Of a stretch of 64,000 nt of DNA, positions 1 through 7,757 are shown piece by piece; positions within the stretch are counted from its first letter, which is position 1, and each line of letters begins with the position of its first letter. Under the pieces are notes generated by a model that was not told the origin of the DNA, did no database searches, and saw nothing but the letters and a program-made list of their open reading frames with translations. The DNA is from Stigmatella ashevillena (lineage in GTDB: Bacteria > Myxococcota > Myxococcia > Myxococcales > Myxococcaceae): assembly GCF_028368975.1 (NCBI RefSeq), contig NZ_JAQNDM010000002.1:6194425-6258424 (forward strand), written 5' to 3'. Both the position numbers and the translations under genes were made by a program.

Positions 1-258
1 CAGCGTTCCGAGCTTGGGATCATGCGGTATTTTCTCACAAGGAAGGAGGGGCGGAGGGCCCGCGCCGGGCGGTGGCTCCGCTTCCGGGCCGAGCGCTTCT
101 TCGTCCGGAGGAATGGGCACGGGCTCCGGGGCGGTGCAGGTTTCCCCCGCGGTGTCACATTCGGGCGCGGCGCACCCCAGCCCGAGCATCACCCCCGGCA
201 ACAGGGTTCTGACCCACACAAGAAGCCCGCTTCCGCGAGCCATGGTTTGGATTGTCAT
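1..258 (-). CDS. secreted or lipid-anchored protein, N-terminal part
   Basis: The first 86 codons are present and the gene runs off the left edge. The start ATG at 258 has GGAGG 8 nt upstream and lies 18 bp after the stop of the Hint-domain gene, so the two are probably one transcript. A hydrophobic segment (residues 12-28) ends in GLGC at Cys29. This resembles a lipobox, but the glycine at -3 is atypical, so ordinary signal peptidase cleavage is possible. A Pro/Glu-rich linker follows (about residues 45-66). Too little is visible to assign a function. Confidence 0.75.
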   Translation of the reverse strand, partial: MTIQTMARGSGLLVWVRTLLPGVMLGLGCAAPECDTAGETCTAPEPVPIPPDEEALGPEAEPPPGAGPPPLLPCEKIPHDPKLGTL

Positions 259-275
259 TGAGATTGCCTCCGCGG

Positions 276-2177
276 TTATTCCGTCTGGGCGTTCGCGAAA
301 TCCTGCTGCCAGGTCTTGGGCAGACGGGACGCCACGTCCAAGGGCTGCTGGGGAGGCGCCTGGAGAAGGTCCTGCATGGACTTGTCGCCCACGAGGAAAC
401 CGCCGGCGAACAAGGTGCGCTCCTGACTGTCCACTTCGCGCAGCTCGTAGGGCGTTCCCAGCGCGAGGTTGAACACCTGCTTGCCGTTCGCCGGGATGCG
501 CTTCACCGATTTGATCGTGGAGACGCCCCGTTCCGTGCGCACTTGATCCCGGACCTTTAGCGACCGGGCCGCCACCACCTTGCCATCCGCTTTGATGATG
601 GGGTGCATCTGCGTCAGGGTGACGCGGTGGCCCGCGTTGTCACGCAGCTGCACGAAGTCGTCGATCTCATGGCCTCGGGCCACGTCGGTGACCGTCAGGA
701 TCAGCCCCTCCTTGTTGGCCAGGACTTTGTCTCCGATCTCCACCTGTTCCACGGGAAGGATGTGGCCATTGGCCATCTGGATGCGGGTACCCGCAGCCAT
801 GCAGCTGTTCTGGAAGAAGAGCCTCTGGCTCGTCAACGTCCGGCCATCGATGGCCTGTGACTTGAAGAACGGCTCGAGGGTGTGGGTGCCGCCCGCAGTG
901 GCGCACCGGGCCTTGCCGATGAGGGTGATGTTAAAGCTGACCGAATTGTTGAGGATGCGGGTGGTCGTGCAAGGCGAGTTCGGGTTCTCGGTGCCGCTGA
1001 TGTCGTAGGAGACATCGGCCAGGTAATTGAACACGGCGGTGTTGTGGCCCACGGGCAGCAGGCTCTTGAGGTCCACGGTGTTTACGCACGTGCCGACGAT
1101 CGAGTGGAGCCGCACCTTGGCATAGGTGTAGTGGTCCACGGTGCACTGCAGGTAGTTCGAGCTGCCGGCCCGGATCTCCGTCCGGATGGGCACATAGAGC
1201 CGCGTGGCATTGAACGGGCTGCCGAGTTCCCAGAAGTCACTGGGATTCAGCTCACCGGGCTTCTCCGCCCGCGAGGCCGCCACCCCTTGGGGAACGGGAG
1301 GGTAGGCCTTGAGGGAGCCCTGGTCGTAACCGGCGACCGCGTAATCGCAGTCCGCGCCTCCGCGAAGCTGGCACATCCAGATGTCGGCCCTGTTGTTGTT
1401 GGGGACGATCTCTCGTGGGTGGAGGAGCGTGAAACCGCCGTCGTCCCGGAGGGCGATGGAGGTCTTCTCCACGGTATAGGAGGTGACATCCCGGCCCGTG
1501 ACGTCATCCACGGCGAGGGCCAGGGACTCCAACCGCAGCAGGCGTCCCTGGGCCACGTCCACCGAGGCCACGGCGCCCACGCCAATGAAGTCGGTGCCCC
1601 CTCCATATTCTTCGCCCGCGTTGGAGGCGACCACCCGGCTCTGGGTGTCTTCCTTGTTGATGTCATAGACGACCAGATCGGCGTAGACGTAGTTGGCGCC
1701 GCCGTGGCAGCTCACCCGGACATAAGGCTCGTACGTGAGGGAGGCCCCGGTCCCGGAGGAGGTAGGGGCCTTCACGATCAGGTAGTGGTCGCACCAGATG
1801 GGGCTGCTCGAGGGAGCATCCATCTTGGCGCCCTCGCGTTGGCGGCGCAGGGCACGTTCCCGGAACAGGGACAACTTGTCGAAGAGTCCGGGCGAGTTCT
1901 TCTCGTCTTTGCCGGCGGCCCGGAGCCTGTCGACGACGAAGGCGTGCTGCGCATCGTCGGCCAGGTCCAGATCGATGCTGAGCCGGTCTTCGTGTTTGAT
2001 GATCTCCGCGTCGTACCGGGCGTTCATCCGCCTGGATTGTTCAATCAACTGAGGATGCGGCATGTGCTCCGCGGGTGGCCGCAAGGACCCGCTCCAACCC
2101 GTCGTGAGCAACAGCACCCCTGCCATTTGAGATGCCCGCACGAGCGGCTTCCACAGCCTCAAAGAACCGATTCTCAT
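276..2177 (-). CDS. secreted protein with C-terminal Hint (hedgehog/intein-like) domain
   Basis: A 633-residue protein. The start is at 2177 because a G-rich Shine-Dalgarno-like run precedes it, and because MRIGSLRLWKPLVRASQMAG opens a good signal peptide. About 430 residues of unknown, Cys-containing extracellular sequence are followed by a Hint module from Cys459. The module shows a block A start (CMAAGTRIQM) and a TxxH-containing block B (VTLTQMHPI), and ends near FLVGD rather than the His-Asn of a splicing intein. Hint domains with this plan usually self-cleave at the Cys instead of splicing, so the N-terminal part may be released after export. The function of the N-terminal part is not recognised. 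Confidence 0.85.
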   Translation of the reverse strand: MRIGSLRLWKPLVRASQMAGVLLLTTGWSGSLRPPAEHMPHPQLIEQSRRMNARYDAEIIKHEDRLSIDLDLADDAQHAFVVDRLRAAGKDEKNSPGLFDKLSLFRERALRRQREGAKMDAPSSSPIWCDHYLIVKAPTSSGTGASLTYEPYVRVSCHGGANYVYADLVVYDINKEDTQSRVVASNAGEEYGGGTDFIGVGAVASVDVAQGRLLRLESLALAVDDVTGRDVTSYTVEKTSIALRDDGGFTLLHPREIVPNNNRADIWMCQLRGGADCDYAVAGYDQGSLKAYPPVPQGVAASRAEKPGELNPSDFWELGSPFNATRLYVPIRTEIRAGSSNYLQCTVDHYTYAKVRLHSIVGTCVNTVDLKSLLPVGHNTAVFNYLADVSYDISGTENPNSPCTTTRILNNSVSFNITLIGKARCATAGGTHTLEPFFKSQAIDGRTLTSQRLFFQNSCMAAGTRIQMANGHILPVEQVEIGDKVLANKEGLILTVTDVARGHEIDDFVQLRDNAGHRVTLTQMHPIIKADGKVVAARSLKVRDQVRTERGVSTIKSVKRIPANGKQVFNLALGTPYELREVDSQERTLFAGGFLVGDKSMQDLLQAPPQQPLDVASRLPKTWQQDFANAQTE

Positions 2178-2547
2178 GAACTTCCCCCCCATCAACTGGC
2201 CACGCGCTGAGCGCGAGGTCACGCGCCCTATAGGCACCGCGTTCCGGGCGAACAAGGGAACGGCGGGAAGAGGGTGCCGGTTGAACAGGCCCTGTCAGGC
2301 ACTGTTTCAGGGCGGACGGGGGGGAAGTCCGGGAGTGAATCAGAACGAGCTTGCCTGCTCTGTGATTCGCTCCTCCTCGTCACTCGCCATCACGTAGGCG
2401 AACCGGTGGTTGAAGGAGATGTCGTCTTCAACTCCTGATCATGGGAGGGAGCTGTATTCTAAATTATCTTCAATATCAGAAATACATGTAAATCAGTCGG
2501 AGAGAGGTGGGGAGCGCTTCCGCAGGCCGGGGATATGATGGGGTCAG
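2178..2547. other. intergenic region between divergent genes
   Basis: A 370 bp gap between the divergently transcribed Hint-protein gene and the oxidase subunit III gene. No convincing reading frame is present. A short inverted repeat, GTTGAAG (2409-2415) with CTTCAAC (2426-2432), lies in the middle. The stretch around 2455-2490 is AT-richer than its surroundings and is the likeliest place for a rightward promoter. Confidence 0.5.
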
Positions 2548-3144
2548 ATGCCGTCTCAAGGCCCACTGTCCCTGCCTCCAGGGGCGAACCCCGAAGCCAG
2601 TGTGTCCACCTCCGGGGGGTCGAATGCTCAGGACGCAGCAACGGCCTCGTTCGGGGTGACGGTGGGCCTGTTGGCGTGGGGGATGTTCTTCGCGGCCCTG
2701 GCGTTCGCGGTGGGGTACCTGCGGATGCGTGCGCCCTGGCCTCCCGCGGGAATGCCTTCGCTGCCCCGGATCCTCCCCGCGCTGGGCGTGGGGTTGCTGG
2801 GGGCCGCGGCGGGACTGCTGCACTTCGGCGCGCGCCAGGAACATGTCCGTGGGTATGTGGCCGCGGCCTTGGGAGCGCAGGTAGGGTTCCTGGCGGTGCA
2901 GGGCTTTGTTCTGAGCACCTTGTGGCAAGGGGGGCTGCGGCTGCCGGAGGGGGGCGCCTATGCCTCGGCGGTCCATGGACTGGGGGCGCTGCACGCGGCC
3001 CATGGGGTGGCGGGGGTGATGGGGCTCGCACTGCGCGGATTCCGGCGTGGGGAGGTGCGGGGGGCGGTCAAGCTCTGGGCGCTCTACGGTGATTTCCTGG
3101 CGGCGACGGGGGTTCTGTTTCTCGTGGCGGTGTACCTGACATGA
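2548..3144 (+). CDS. cytochrome c oxidase subunit III-like membrane protein
   Basis: A 198-residue protein with about five hydrophobic segments. The segment AFGVTVGLLAWGMFFAALAF (from about residue 34) and the late HGLGALHAAHGVAG segment match the pattern of heme-copper oxidase subunit III, which supports oxidase assembly and proton uptake but binds no redox cofactor. It lacks an obvious partner subunit I or II here. Its stop overlaps the start of the diheme cytochrome c gene by 4 bp (ATGA), so the two products are probably made together and used in the same electron-transfer chain. The residues before about 33 are polar and may indicate a later start. Confidence 0.7.
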   Translation: MPSQGPLSLPPGANPEASVSTSGGSNAQDAATASFGVTVGLLAWGMFFAALAFAVGYLRMRAPWPPAGMPSLPRILPALGVGLLGAAAGLLHFGARQEHVRGYVAAALGAQVGFLAVQGFVLSTLWQGGLRLPEGGAYASAVHGLGALHAAHGVAGVMGLALRGFRRGEVRGAVKLWALYGDFLAATGVLFLVAVYLT

Positions 3145-4115
3145 GCATGCGGCATGCCCTGATCCTGGGCGGGATGGTGATGACGGTGGGGTGCCGCTCG
3201 CAGGCGCCGAAGTTCGAGCCCATGACGTTGGGAGACGGGCGCACGCTCAGCGTGGCGGCGTTGGAGCGTGGCTACTCGGTGTACATGCATTACTGCATGT
3301 CCTGCCATGGCGAGCGCGGCGATGGGCAGGGGCCCTCGTCGGTGGGCATGCGTCCGCCGCCGCGCAACTTCCGGCAAGGGCTGTTCAAGTTCGGTGGCGT
3401 GGCGGCCGGAGAGCTGCCCACGGACGCGGCGTTGAAGCGCACGGTGCGGCGAGGGCTGCACGGCACCCCCATGTTGCCGTGGGACGTGCCGGAGGCCGAC
3501 GTGGAAGTGGTGGTGCAGTACCTGAAGACGTTCAGCCCGCGCTGGCGCGAAGAGGCTCCGGGGCAGCCGTTGGCGGTTTCGGAAGATCCCTGGAAGGGCC
3601 GTGCGGCGGAGGCTGTGGAGCGGGGCAAGGCGGTGTACCACGTGGCGAGCGCGGGGCACGCGGGGTGCTCGGCGTGCCACATCGCGTACCTTCCGAAGCC
3701 GGAGCTGGAGGCGCTCACGGAGCGGGTGACCGGGCGCAAGGTGGACTTGAGCAAGGTGGATCCGTACACGGCGCAGGCGCGAGAGTCGGACTACTCGGTG
3801 ACGGTGAACGCCCAGGGCGAGCCGTCGCAGACGGCCAAGGTGCTGCCACCGGACTTCCTGGTGCACCGGCTGCGCACGGTGTGGCCGCTGGAAGAAGAGG
3901 TCGAGGGGGCAGAATACACGCCTGCGCGGCAGCGGGAGGATCTGTACCGGGTCATCGCCGCGGGCGTGGGCGGTGCGGCGATGCCGACGTGGAAGGGCGC
4001 CATCCCGGAAGAGAACCTGTGGGCGCTCGCCTACTACGTACAGACACTGGTGAATCAGCGGGACACGGACGAGGGACGGGCTCTGAAGGCGCGGTTGCTG
4101 GCACCTCGGAGGTGA
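3141..4115 (+). CDS. diheme cytochrome c lipoprotein
   Basis: A 324-residue protein with a short signal sequence and lipobox-like VGC (about residue 19), so it is probably anchored on the periplasmic face. Two heme-binding motifs are visible: CMSCH near residue 53 followed by GERGDGQG, and CSACH near residue 175. The first resembles class I cytochrome c domains that accept electrons from quinol-oxidising complexes. Overlap with the upstream subunit III-like gene suggests a role in donating electrons to a terminal oxidase, although no catalytic subunit is encoded nearby. The start could also be the ATG two codons later. Confidence 0.85.
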   Translation: MSMRHALILGGMVMTVGCRSQAPKFEPMTLGDGRTLSVAALERGYSVYMHYCMSCHGERGDGQGPSSVGMRPPPRNFRQGLFKFGGVAAGELPTDAALKRTVRRGLHGTPMLPWDVPEADVEVVVQYLKTFSPRWREEAPGQPLAVSEDPWKGRAAEAVERGKAVYHVASAGHAGCSACHIAYLPKPELEALTERVTGRKVDLSKVDPYTAQARESDYSVTVNAQGEPSQTAKVLPPDFLVHRLRTVWPLEEEVEGAEYTPARQREDLYRVIAAGVGGAAMPTWKGAIPEENLWALAYYVQTLVNQRDTDEGRALKARLLAPRR

Positions 4116-4206
4116 AGTGCGCCGCTCCCGAACGCTCTCTAGTGAGCGGACTTGCCGGGATATGCCACTTGAAGGCGACCAAGCCCCCCGTCTCTTGGGA
4201 GGATTG

Positions 4207-4232
4207 CATGCCAACCGTGAACGGTTGGCATG
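4207..4232. promoter_or_regulatory. perfect 12-bp-arm palindrome upstream of hybrid kinase
   Basis: CATGCCAACCGT (4207-4218) and ACGGTTGGCATG (4221-4232) are exact inverted repeats separated by GA. The palindrome lies between the cytochrome gene and the kinase and could be a dimeric regulator's operator. As RNA it would fold into a tight hairpin that covers the start of a possible leader ORF. Confidence 0.6.
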
Positions 4233-4279
4233 GGGCACACCCGTGCGCACATGGACGACTTTGGTACATCTTCCCGTAA
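4208..4279 (+). CDS. possible 23-codon leader ORF
   Basis: An ATG at 4208 has the best ribosome-binding site in this stretch (TTGGGAGG, 5 nt before). It encodes 23 residues, beginning MPTVNGWHG and ending WYIFP, and stops with TAA at 4277-4279. An in-frame ATG of the kinase follows 4 nt later at 4284. No in-frame ATG of the kinase has a comparable Shine-Dalgarno sequence, so translation of the leader followed by reinitiation is plausible. It could also be chance. Confidence 0.35.
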   Translation: MPTVNGWHGAHPCAHGRLWYIFP

Positions 4280-4283
4280 CCGC

Positions 4284-7200
4284 ATGAATTCTCTTGAATC
4301 CTCCGCCATGGACTCCTCTAGCCCAGCGCCCCCCTTGAAGGACATGGTGGGATGCGAGTTTCTCCTCGAGAGCCTCACCGATGCGGTGCTGGTGCTGGAT
4401 CGCGACTGGCGCATCACCACCCTCAACGGGGTGGCGGAGGGCATCATCGGGCGCTCCCGAGACCTGCTGGTGGGACAGAACCTGTGGACGGCGCTCCCGG
4501 AGCTGGCGCCGACCCCTTTGGGGGCCGCCTTCCACGCAGCCCATGCCAGTGGGGAGCGAAGCACGCACACGGGCCACTATGCGCCCTTCGGTGCGTGGTT
4601 CGAGGCGCGGATCATTCCTCAAGCCACGGGGCTCGTGGCCTTCATTCGGGATGTCTCTCCGCTGCACGAGGCCGAGCTGGAGCGGGCCCGGCTGGTGGCC
4701 GCCGAGCGTGCCGCGTGCGAGAAGGCCGAGCGGGCCGTGCACCGGCTCATGCGCTTGCAGGAGTTCACCGCGCGTCTGTCCGCCGCACGCTCACCGGAGG
4801 AGGTGACGCAGCAGACGGTGGCGTGCACCATGGCCGCGGTGGGCGCCACCCTGGCGATGGTGGGGGTGCCCACCGAGACGCTGCGGACGTTGCGCGTGGC
4901 GGCCTGTCAGGGGGTGCCACCCCAGTTGTTGAGCGAGTGCCAGGTGCTGCCGCTGGACGCGGACCTTCCCATGTCGGTGGCCTTCCGGGGAGAGCCGGAG
5001 TGGATCGAATCGCCCGAGGACTTCGCCGCGCGCTATCCCCACTTGGCGAAGACGATGGGGGAAGAGGCCGGCGCGCGCTCCCTGGCGAGCCTGCCACTGG
5101 TGGTGGAGGAGCGGGTGCTCGGCGTACTGACGCTGTGTTACCCCGAGCCGCGCCCCTTTTCGGCGGAGGAGCGTGAGTTCTTGTTGGCCCTGGCCCGGCA
5201 CAGCGCGCTGGCGCTGGACCGGGCACGGCTCCTGGCGGAAGGGGAGACGCAGCGCGCGCGGCTGGAAGAGCTGGTGATGTGTGCCCCGGCGGTGGTGTCC
5301 GTCACGCGGGGCTCGGGGCACCGCTACGTCCTGTGCAACCCGCGCTACCGGCAGCTCTTGGGCGGCAAGGACCTGACGGGGATGTCCGCGCGCGAGGCCG
5401 TGCCCACGCTGGATGGCCAGGGCGTCTTCGAGGCGATGGACCGGGTGTATGAGACGGGGGAGCCCTTCATCAGCAAGGAGTTTCCGGTGCGGCTGGGGCC
5501 GAAATCGGATGTGCCCTCCGAAGCCTTCTTCGACTTCGTCCATCAGCCGCTGCGCGACTCGGATGGGCGGGTGGAGGGCATCGCCACCTTCGCCTTCGAC
5601 GTGACGGATCAGGTGTTGGCACGGCGCACGGTGGAGGAGCTGCTGCGAGACATGGCGCGCAGCGAGGAGCGTTTCCGCGCGTTCCTCACCGCCACCTCGG
5701 AGATCATCTGGGACATGCCGCCTCGGGGCGGGTTCGACTCGGATCAGCCGGGTTGGCGGGCCTTCACGGGGCAGACGCGCGAGGCGCTGCTGGGATGGGG
5801 CTGGCTGGACGCGGTGCACCCGGAGGATCGGCTCGGCACGGAGCTGGCGTGGCGCGAGGCGGTGAAGGTGGGGACGCTCTTCCAGAACGAGGTGCGGTTG
5901 CGGCGGCAGGACGGGATGTACCGCCACATGCACATGCGGGCGGTGCCGGTGCTGGAGCTGGATGGGACGGTGCGCGAGTGGGTGGGCATCCACCGCGACA
6001 TCACCCGCCAGCGAGAGGACGAGGTGGAGCGGGCGCGGCTGCTGTCGCGCGAGCAGCGGCACCGGGCACAGCTCCAGGGGCTGGCGGCGGCGTCGCTGGC
6101 CATTGGACAGGCGGCGTCGCTGGATGCGGTGCTGCTGGTCATCACCGAGGAGGCGCGGGAGCTCATTGGCGCGCACCAGTCCGTCACCAGCCTGACGACG
6201 GGCGAGGACGGGACGCAGTCCATCAGCGCCGTGTCGCTGTCGGAGAAGTACTCGCAGTACCGGGGGTACTCGCCGCGGGCGGATGGCTGGGGGTTCTCGG
6301 CGCAGGTGTGCCGGACCAACCAGCCGCTGCGCATGGCTCAGCCGGAGCTGGAGGCGCACCCAGAGTGGCGAAGCCTCGGGCAGTCCGAGGGGGAACATCC
6401 GCCCCCCCGCGGCTGGCTGGCGGTGCCGCTGGTGGGCAGCAGCGGCAGCAACCTGGGGCTCATCCAGTTGTCGGACCGGCACGAGGGAGACTTCACGGCG
6501 GAGGACGAGGCCATCCTGGTGCAGTTGGCGCGCATGGCGTCGGTGGCCATCGAGAACGCGCGGCTGATGGCGGAGTCCCAGGCGGCCAACCGCGCCAAGG
6601 ATGAGTTCCTGGCGGTGATGAGCCACGAGCTGCGCACGCCGCTGACGGCGGTGCTGGGGTGGACGCAGATGCTGCGCACGCGCCGCAATGATCCGGCCAT
6701 CCAGGAGAAGGGGCTGGATGTCATCGAGCGGAACGCGCGCTCGCTGGCACAGCTCATCGAGGACGTGCTGGACGTGTCGCGCATCCTCACGGGGAAGCTG
6801 GCGCTGCACCAGCGGGCAGTGGATCTCGCGGCGGTGGTGCAGGCGGCGGTGGAGGTGGTGCGGCCCCGGGCGGAGCAGAAGGGCGTGACGTTGGTGATGG
6901 ATGCGGGGGTGGGCGGGGGCATGGTGACGGGAGATCCGGGGCGGTTGCAGCAGGTGTTCTGGAACCTGCTGGTGAACGCGGTGAAGTTCACCCCGAGCGG
7001 TGGGCGGGTCGAGGTGCGGGTGGAGCGGGGCAATGCCGAGTGGCGGGTGTGGATCAAGGACTCGGGCCAGGGCATCCGGGTGGAGGCGCTGCCGCACCTC
7101 TTCGAGCGCTTCTGGCAGGCGGACGGCAGCAGCACGCGGGAGCATGGCGGGCTGGGGCTGGGGCTGGCCATCGTGAGGCACTTGGTGGAGCTGCACAGGG

Positions 7201-7736
7201 GCGAAGTGGAGGCGGAGAGCGCGGGACTGGGTCATGGCTCCACCTTCACGGTGCGTCTGCCGGTGCCGGCCTTGTTGCCAGAGCCGGAGCGCCTGGCCTC
7301 CTCCGCGGAGGGCGTGGTGCCCCAGGTGCGGCTGGAAGGGGTGCGCGTGCTGCTGGTGGAGGATGCGGAGGACGCGCGCGAGCTCATCACCCTGCTGTTG
7401 AGAGACCGGGGCGCCCAGGTGCGCGCGGTGTCCAACGCGCGCGAGGCCATGGAGAGCTTGGAGGCGGTCCTCCCGGACGTGCTGGTGTCGGACATCGGCC
7501 TTCCAGGGGAGGATGGCCATGCGCTGCTCAAGCGGATGCGGGCGTGGGCGGAGGCGAGAGACCAGTGGCTTCCGGCCATCGCGCTGACGGCCTACGCGGG
7601 CGCGGAGGATGCGCGGCGGGCCTACCGGGCGGGCTTTCAGGTGCACATGGCCAAGCCGCTGGAGTCGGATGCGCTGGTGGAGTCCGTGGCCCGGTTGGCG
7701 GCGAGGGACCGGGACGCAGGTCCCCATGCGGGCTGA
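4284..7736 (+). CDS. PAS/GAF hybrid sensor histidine kinase with receiver domain
   Basis: About 1150 residues with no transmembrane segment, so a cytoplasmic sensor. Approximate domain order: PAS (26-125), GAF (165-310), PAS (325-445), PAS (465-580), GAF (600-755), HisKA with phospho-acceptor His781 in SHELRTPL, HATPase (880-1000) with N box FWNLLVNAVKFTP and G box GGLGLGLAI, then a receiver domain with Asp1070 in VSDIGLPGEDG and a conserved late Lys (AKPLE). The attached receiver implies a phosphorelay to an unlinked Hpt protein or internal regulation. The ligand is unknown. In-frame ATGs at 4230, 4251, 4284 and 4308 all lack good ribosome sites. 4284 was chosen because it follows the leader stop directly. 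Confidence 0.93.
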   Translation: MNSLESSAMDSSSPAPPLKDMVGCEFLLESLTDAVLVLDRDWRITTLNGVAEGIIGRSRDLLVGQNLWTALPELAPTPLGAAFHAAHASGERSTHTGHYAPFGAWFEARIIPQATGLVAFIRDVSPLHEAELERARLVAAERAACEKAERAVHRLMRLQEFTARLSAARSPEEVTQQTVACTMAAVGATLAMVGVPTETLRTLRVAACQGVPPQLLSECQVLPLDADLPMSVAFRGEPEWIESPEDFAARYPHLAKTMGEEAGARSLASLPLVVEERVLGVLTLCYPEPRPFSAEEREFLLALARHSALALDRARLLAEGETQRARLEELVMCAPAVVSVTRGSGHRYVLCNPRYRQLLGGKDLTGMSAREAVPTLDGQGVFEAMDRVYETGEPFISKEFPVRLGPKSDVPSEAFFDFVHQPLRDSDGRVEGIATFAFDVTDQVLARRTVEELLRDMARSEERFRAFLTATSEIIWDMPPRGGFDSDQPGWRAFTGQTREALLGWGWLDAVHPEDRLGTELAWREAVKVGTLFQNEVRLRRQDGMYRHMHMRAVPVLELDGTVREWVGIHRDITRQREDEVERARLLSREQRHRAQLQGLAAASLAIGQAASLDAVLLVITEEARELIGAHQSVTSLTTGEDGTQSISAVSLSEKYSQYRGYSPRADGWGFSAQVCRTNQPLRMAQPELEAHPEWRSLGQSEGEHPPPRGWLAVPLVGSSGSNLGLIQLSDRHEGDFTAEDEAILVQLARMASVAIENARLMAESQAANRAKDEFLAVMSHELRTPLTAVLGWTQMLRTRRNDPAIQEKGLDVIERNARSLAQLIEDVLDVSRILTGKLALHQRAVDLAAVVQAAVEVVRPRAEQKGVTLVMDAGVGGGMVTGDPGRLQQVFWNLLVNAVKFTPSGGRVEVRVERGNAEWRVWIKDSGQGIRVEALPHLFERFWQADGSSTREHGGLGLGLAIVRHLVELHRGEVEAESAGLGHGSTFTVRLPVPALLPEPERLASSAEGVVPQVRLEGVRVLLVEDAEDARELITLLLRDRGAQVRAVSNAREAMESLEAVLPDVLVSDIGLPGEDGHALLKRMRAWAEARDQWLPAIALTAYAGAEDARRAYRAGFQVHMAKPLESDALVESVARLAARDRDAGPHAG

Positions 7737-7757
7737 ACCGGTGCCGGGCTCCTCGCT

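Noticed and set aside
4791..7727. 978-codon open frame antisense to the hybrid kinase
   Set aside because: High-GC genes leave long open antisense frames. The plus-strand frame has every kinase and receiver motif, and the antisense product is His/Arg/Pro-rich without domains.
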